A stretch of DNA of 6,253 bases, from NCBI GenBank assembly GCA_030040815.1, contig JASHSZ010000715.1:1-6253 (forward strand). The letters are read 5' to 3'. A program made the position numbers and the translations under genes. The notes beneath the pieces were generated by a model. It did not search any database and was not told the origin of the DNA. It saw only the letters and a program-made list of their open reading frames with translations. The first letter of the stretch is position 1, and the number at the start of each line of letters is the position of its first letter. Positions 6,058-6,253 of this stretch are shown one piece after another. This DNA comes from Streptosporangiaceae bacterium. Its GTDB lineage: Bacteria; Actinomycetota; Actinomycetes; Streptosporangiales; Streptosporangiaceae.

Positions 6058-6130
6058 CGGCAGACGTCCGGCTACGGTCGCTCCCTCGCACTGGCGCGGC
6101 GAGCTGCAGGCGCGAGCGCCGTCGCGGCGA

Positions 6131-6253
6131 TCAGCCCGCTCGCCGCGGAGCGGACACACCCGCCGAGTGCGCGGCCTCGGCGGCATCATCGGTGGCGGCC
6201 GCAGCGGATGCGGACACCTCGACGAGGCGCTGGCCGGCCCGCGCATCCGCCGC
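6131..6253 (-). CDS. Possible 3' end of an Ala-rich protein gene, partial
   Basis: On the - strand one frame is open from the window edge to a TGA (TCA at 6131-6133 on +), giving 40 residues such as AGQRLVEVSASAAAATDDAA and ending SAGVSAPRRAG. Alanine-rich composition and about 80% G/C at third positions suit an actinobacterial C-terminal tail. The gene would converge on the Nudix gene with 73 bases between stops. No motif is visible, and a chance open frame in such GC-rich DNA is quite possible. Confidence 0.35.
   Translation of the reverse strand, partial: AADARAGQRLVEVSASAAAATDDAAEAAHSAGVSAPRRAG

Noticed and set aside
6117..6129. CGCCG-TCG-CGGCG hairpin between the Nudix gene and the possible - strand gene.
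   Set aside because: A 5-bp stem with a 3-base loop is too weak to call a terminator.
5815..6246. 143-residue - strand frame over the Nudix 3' end and the flank.
   Set aside because: Most of it is antisense to the Nudix gene, and its Arg/Pro/Cys-rich start looks non-coding; the other - strand frame ending at 6131 is a better candidate.

Overview
The window is very GC-rich (about 70% by eye), with codon third positions dominated by G and C, compact genes and starts that mostly lack Shine-Dalgarno sequences. These traits and the protein families point to a high-GC actinobacterium. Genus cannot be told from the sequence.

Layout, left to right, on the + strand unless stated. (1) The 3' end of a DrrA-like ABC transporter ATPase (2-400), followed three bases later by its ABC-2 type permease (404-1216). 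This looks like a drug or lipid export operon, and it closes with a perfect 15-bp hairpin (1243-1276). (2) A small four-helix membrane protein of unknown function (about 1421-1822) whose 5' end may carry a one-base deletion. (3) A broken gene of the DUF4287/DUF5655 type (1939-2510), disrupted by an in-frame amber codon and a one-base frameshift. (4) A 520-residue acyl-CoA carboxylase beta (carboxyltransferase) subunit (2596-4158). (5) AMP nucleosidase, amn (4211-5440). (6) A GTG-started Nudix hydrolase with a perfect Nudix box (5560-6057). (7) Possibly the 3' end of an alanine-rich gene on the - strand (6131-6253), convergent with the Nudix gene.

The genes do not form one pathway. The ABC pair is a clear functional unit. 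Downstream of it are single genes for acyl-CoA carboxylation, purine nucleotide salvage and nucleotide clean-up, probably each with its own promoter. Four starts (1939, 2596, 4211, 5560) have no Shine-Dalgarno but carry a -10-like hexamer 6 to 8 bases upstream, which suggests leaderless transcripts. I see no mobile element, CRISPR array, tRNA or rRNA. I also see no convincing new multi-gene system; the most informative observation is the decayed DUF5655-type gene.
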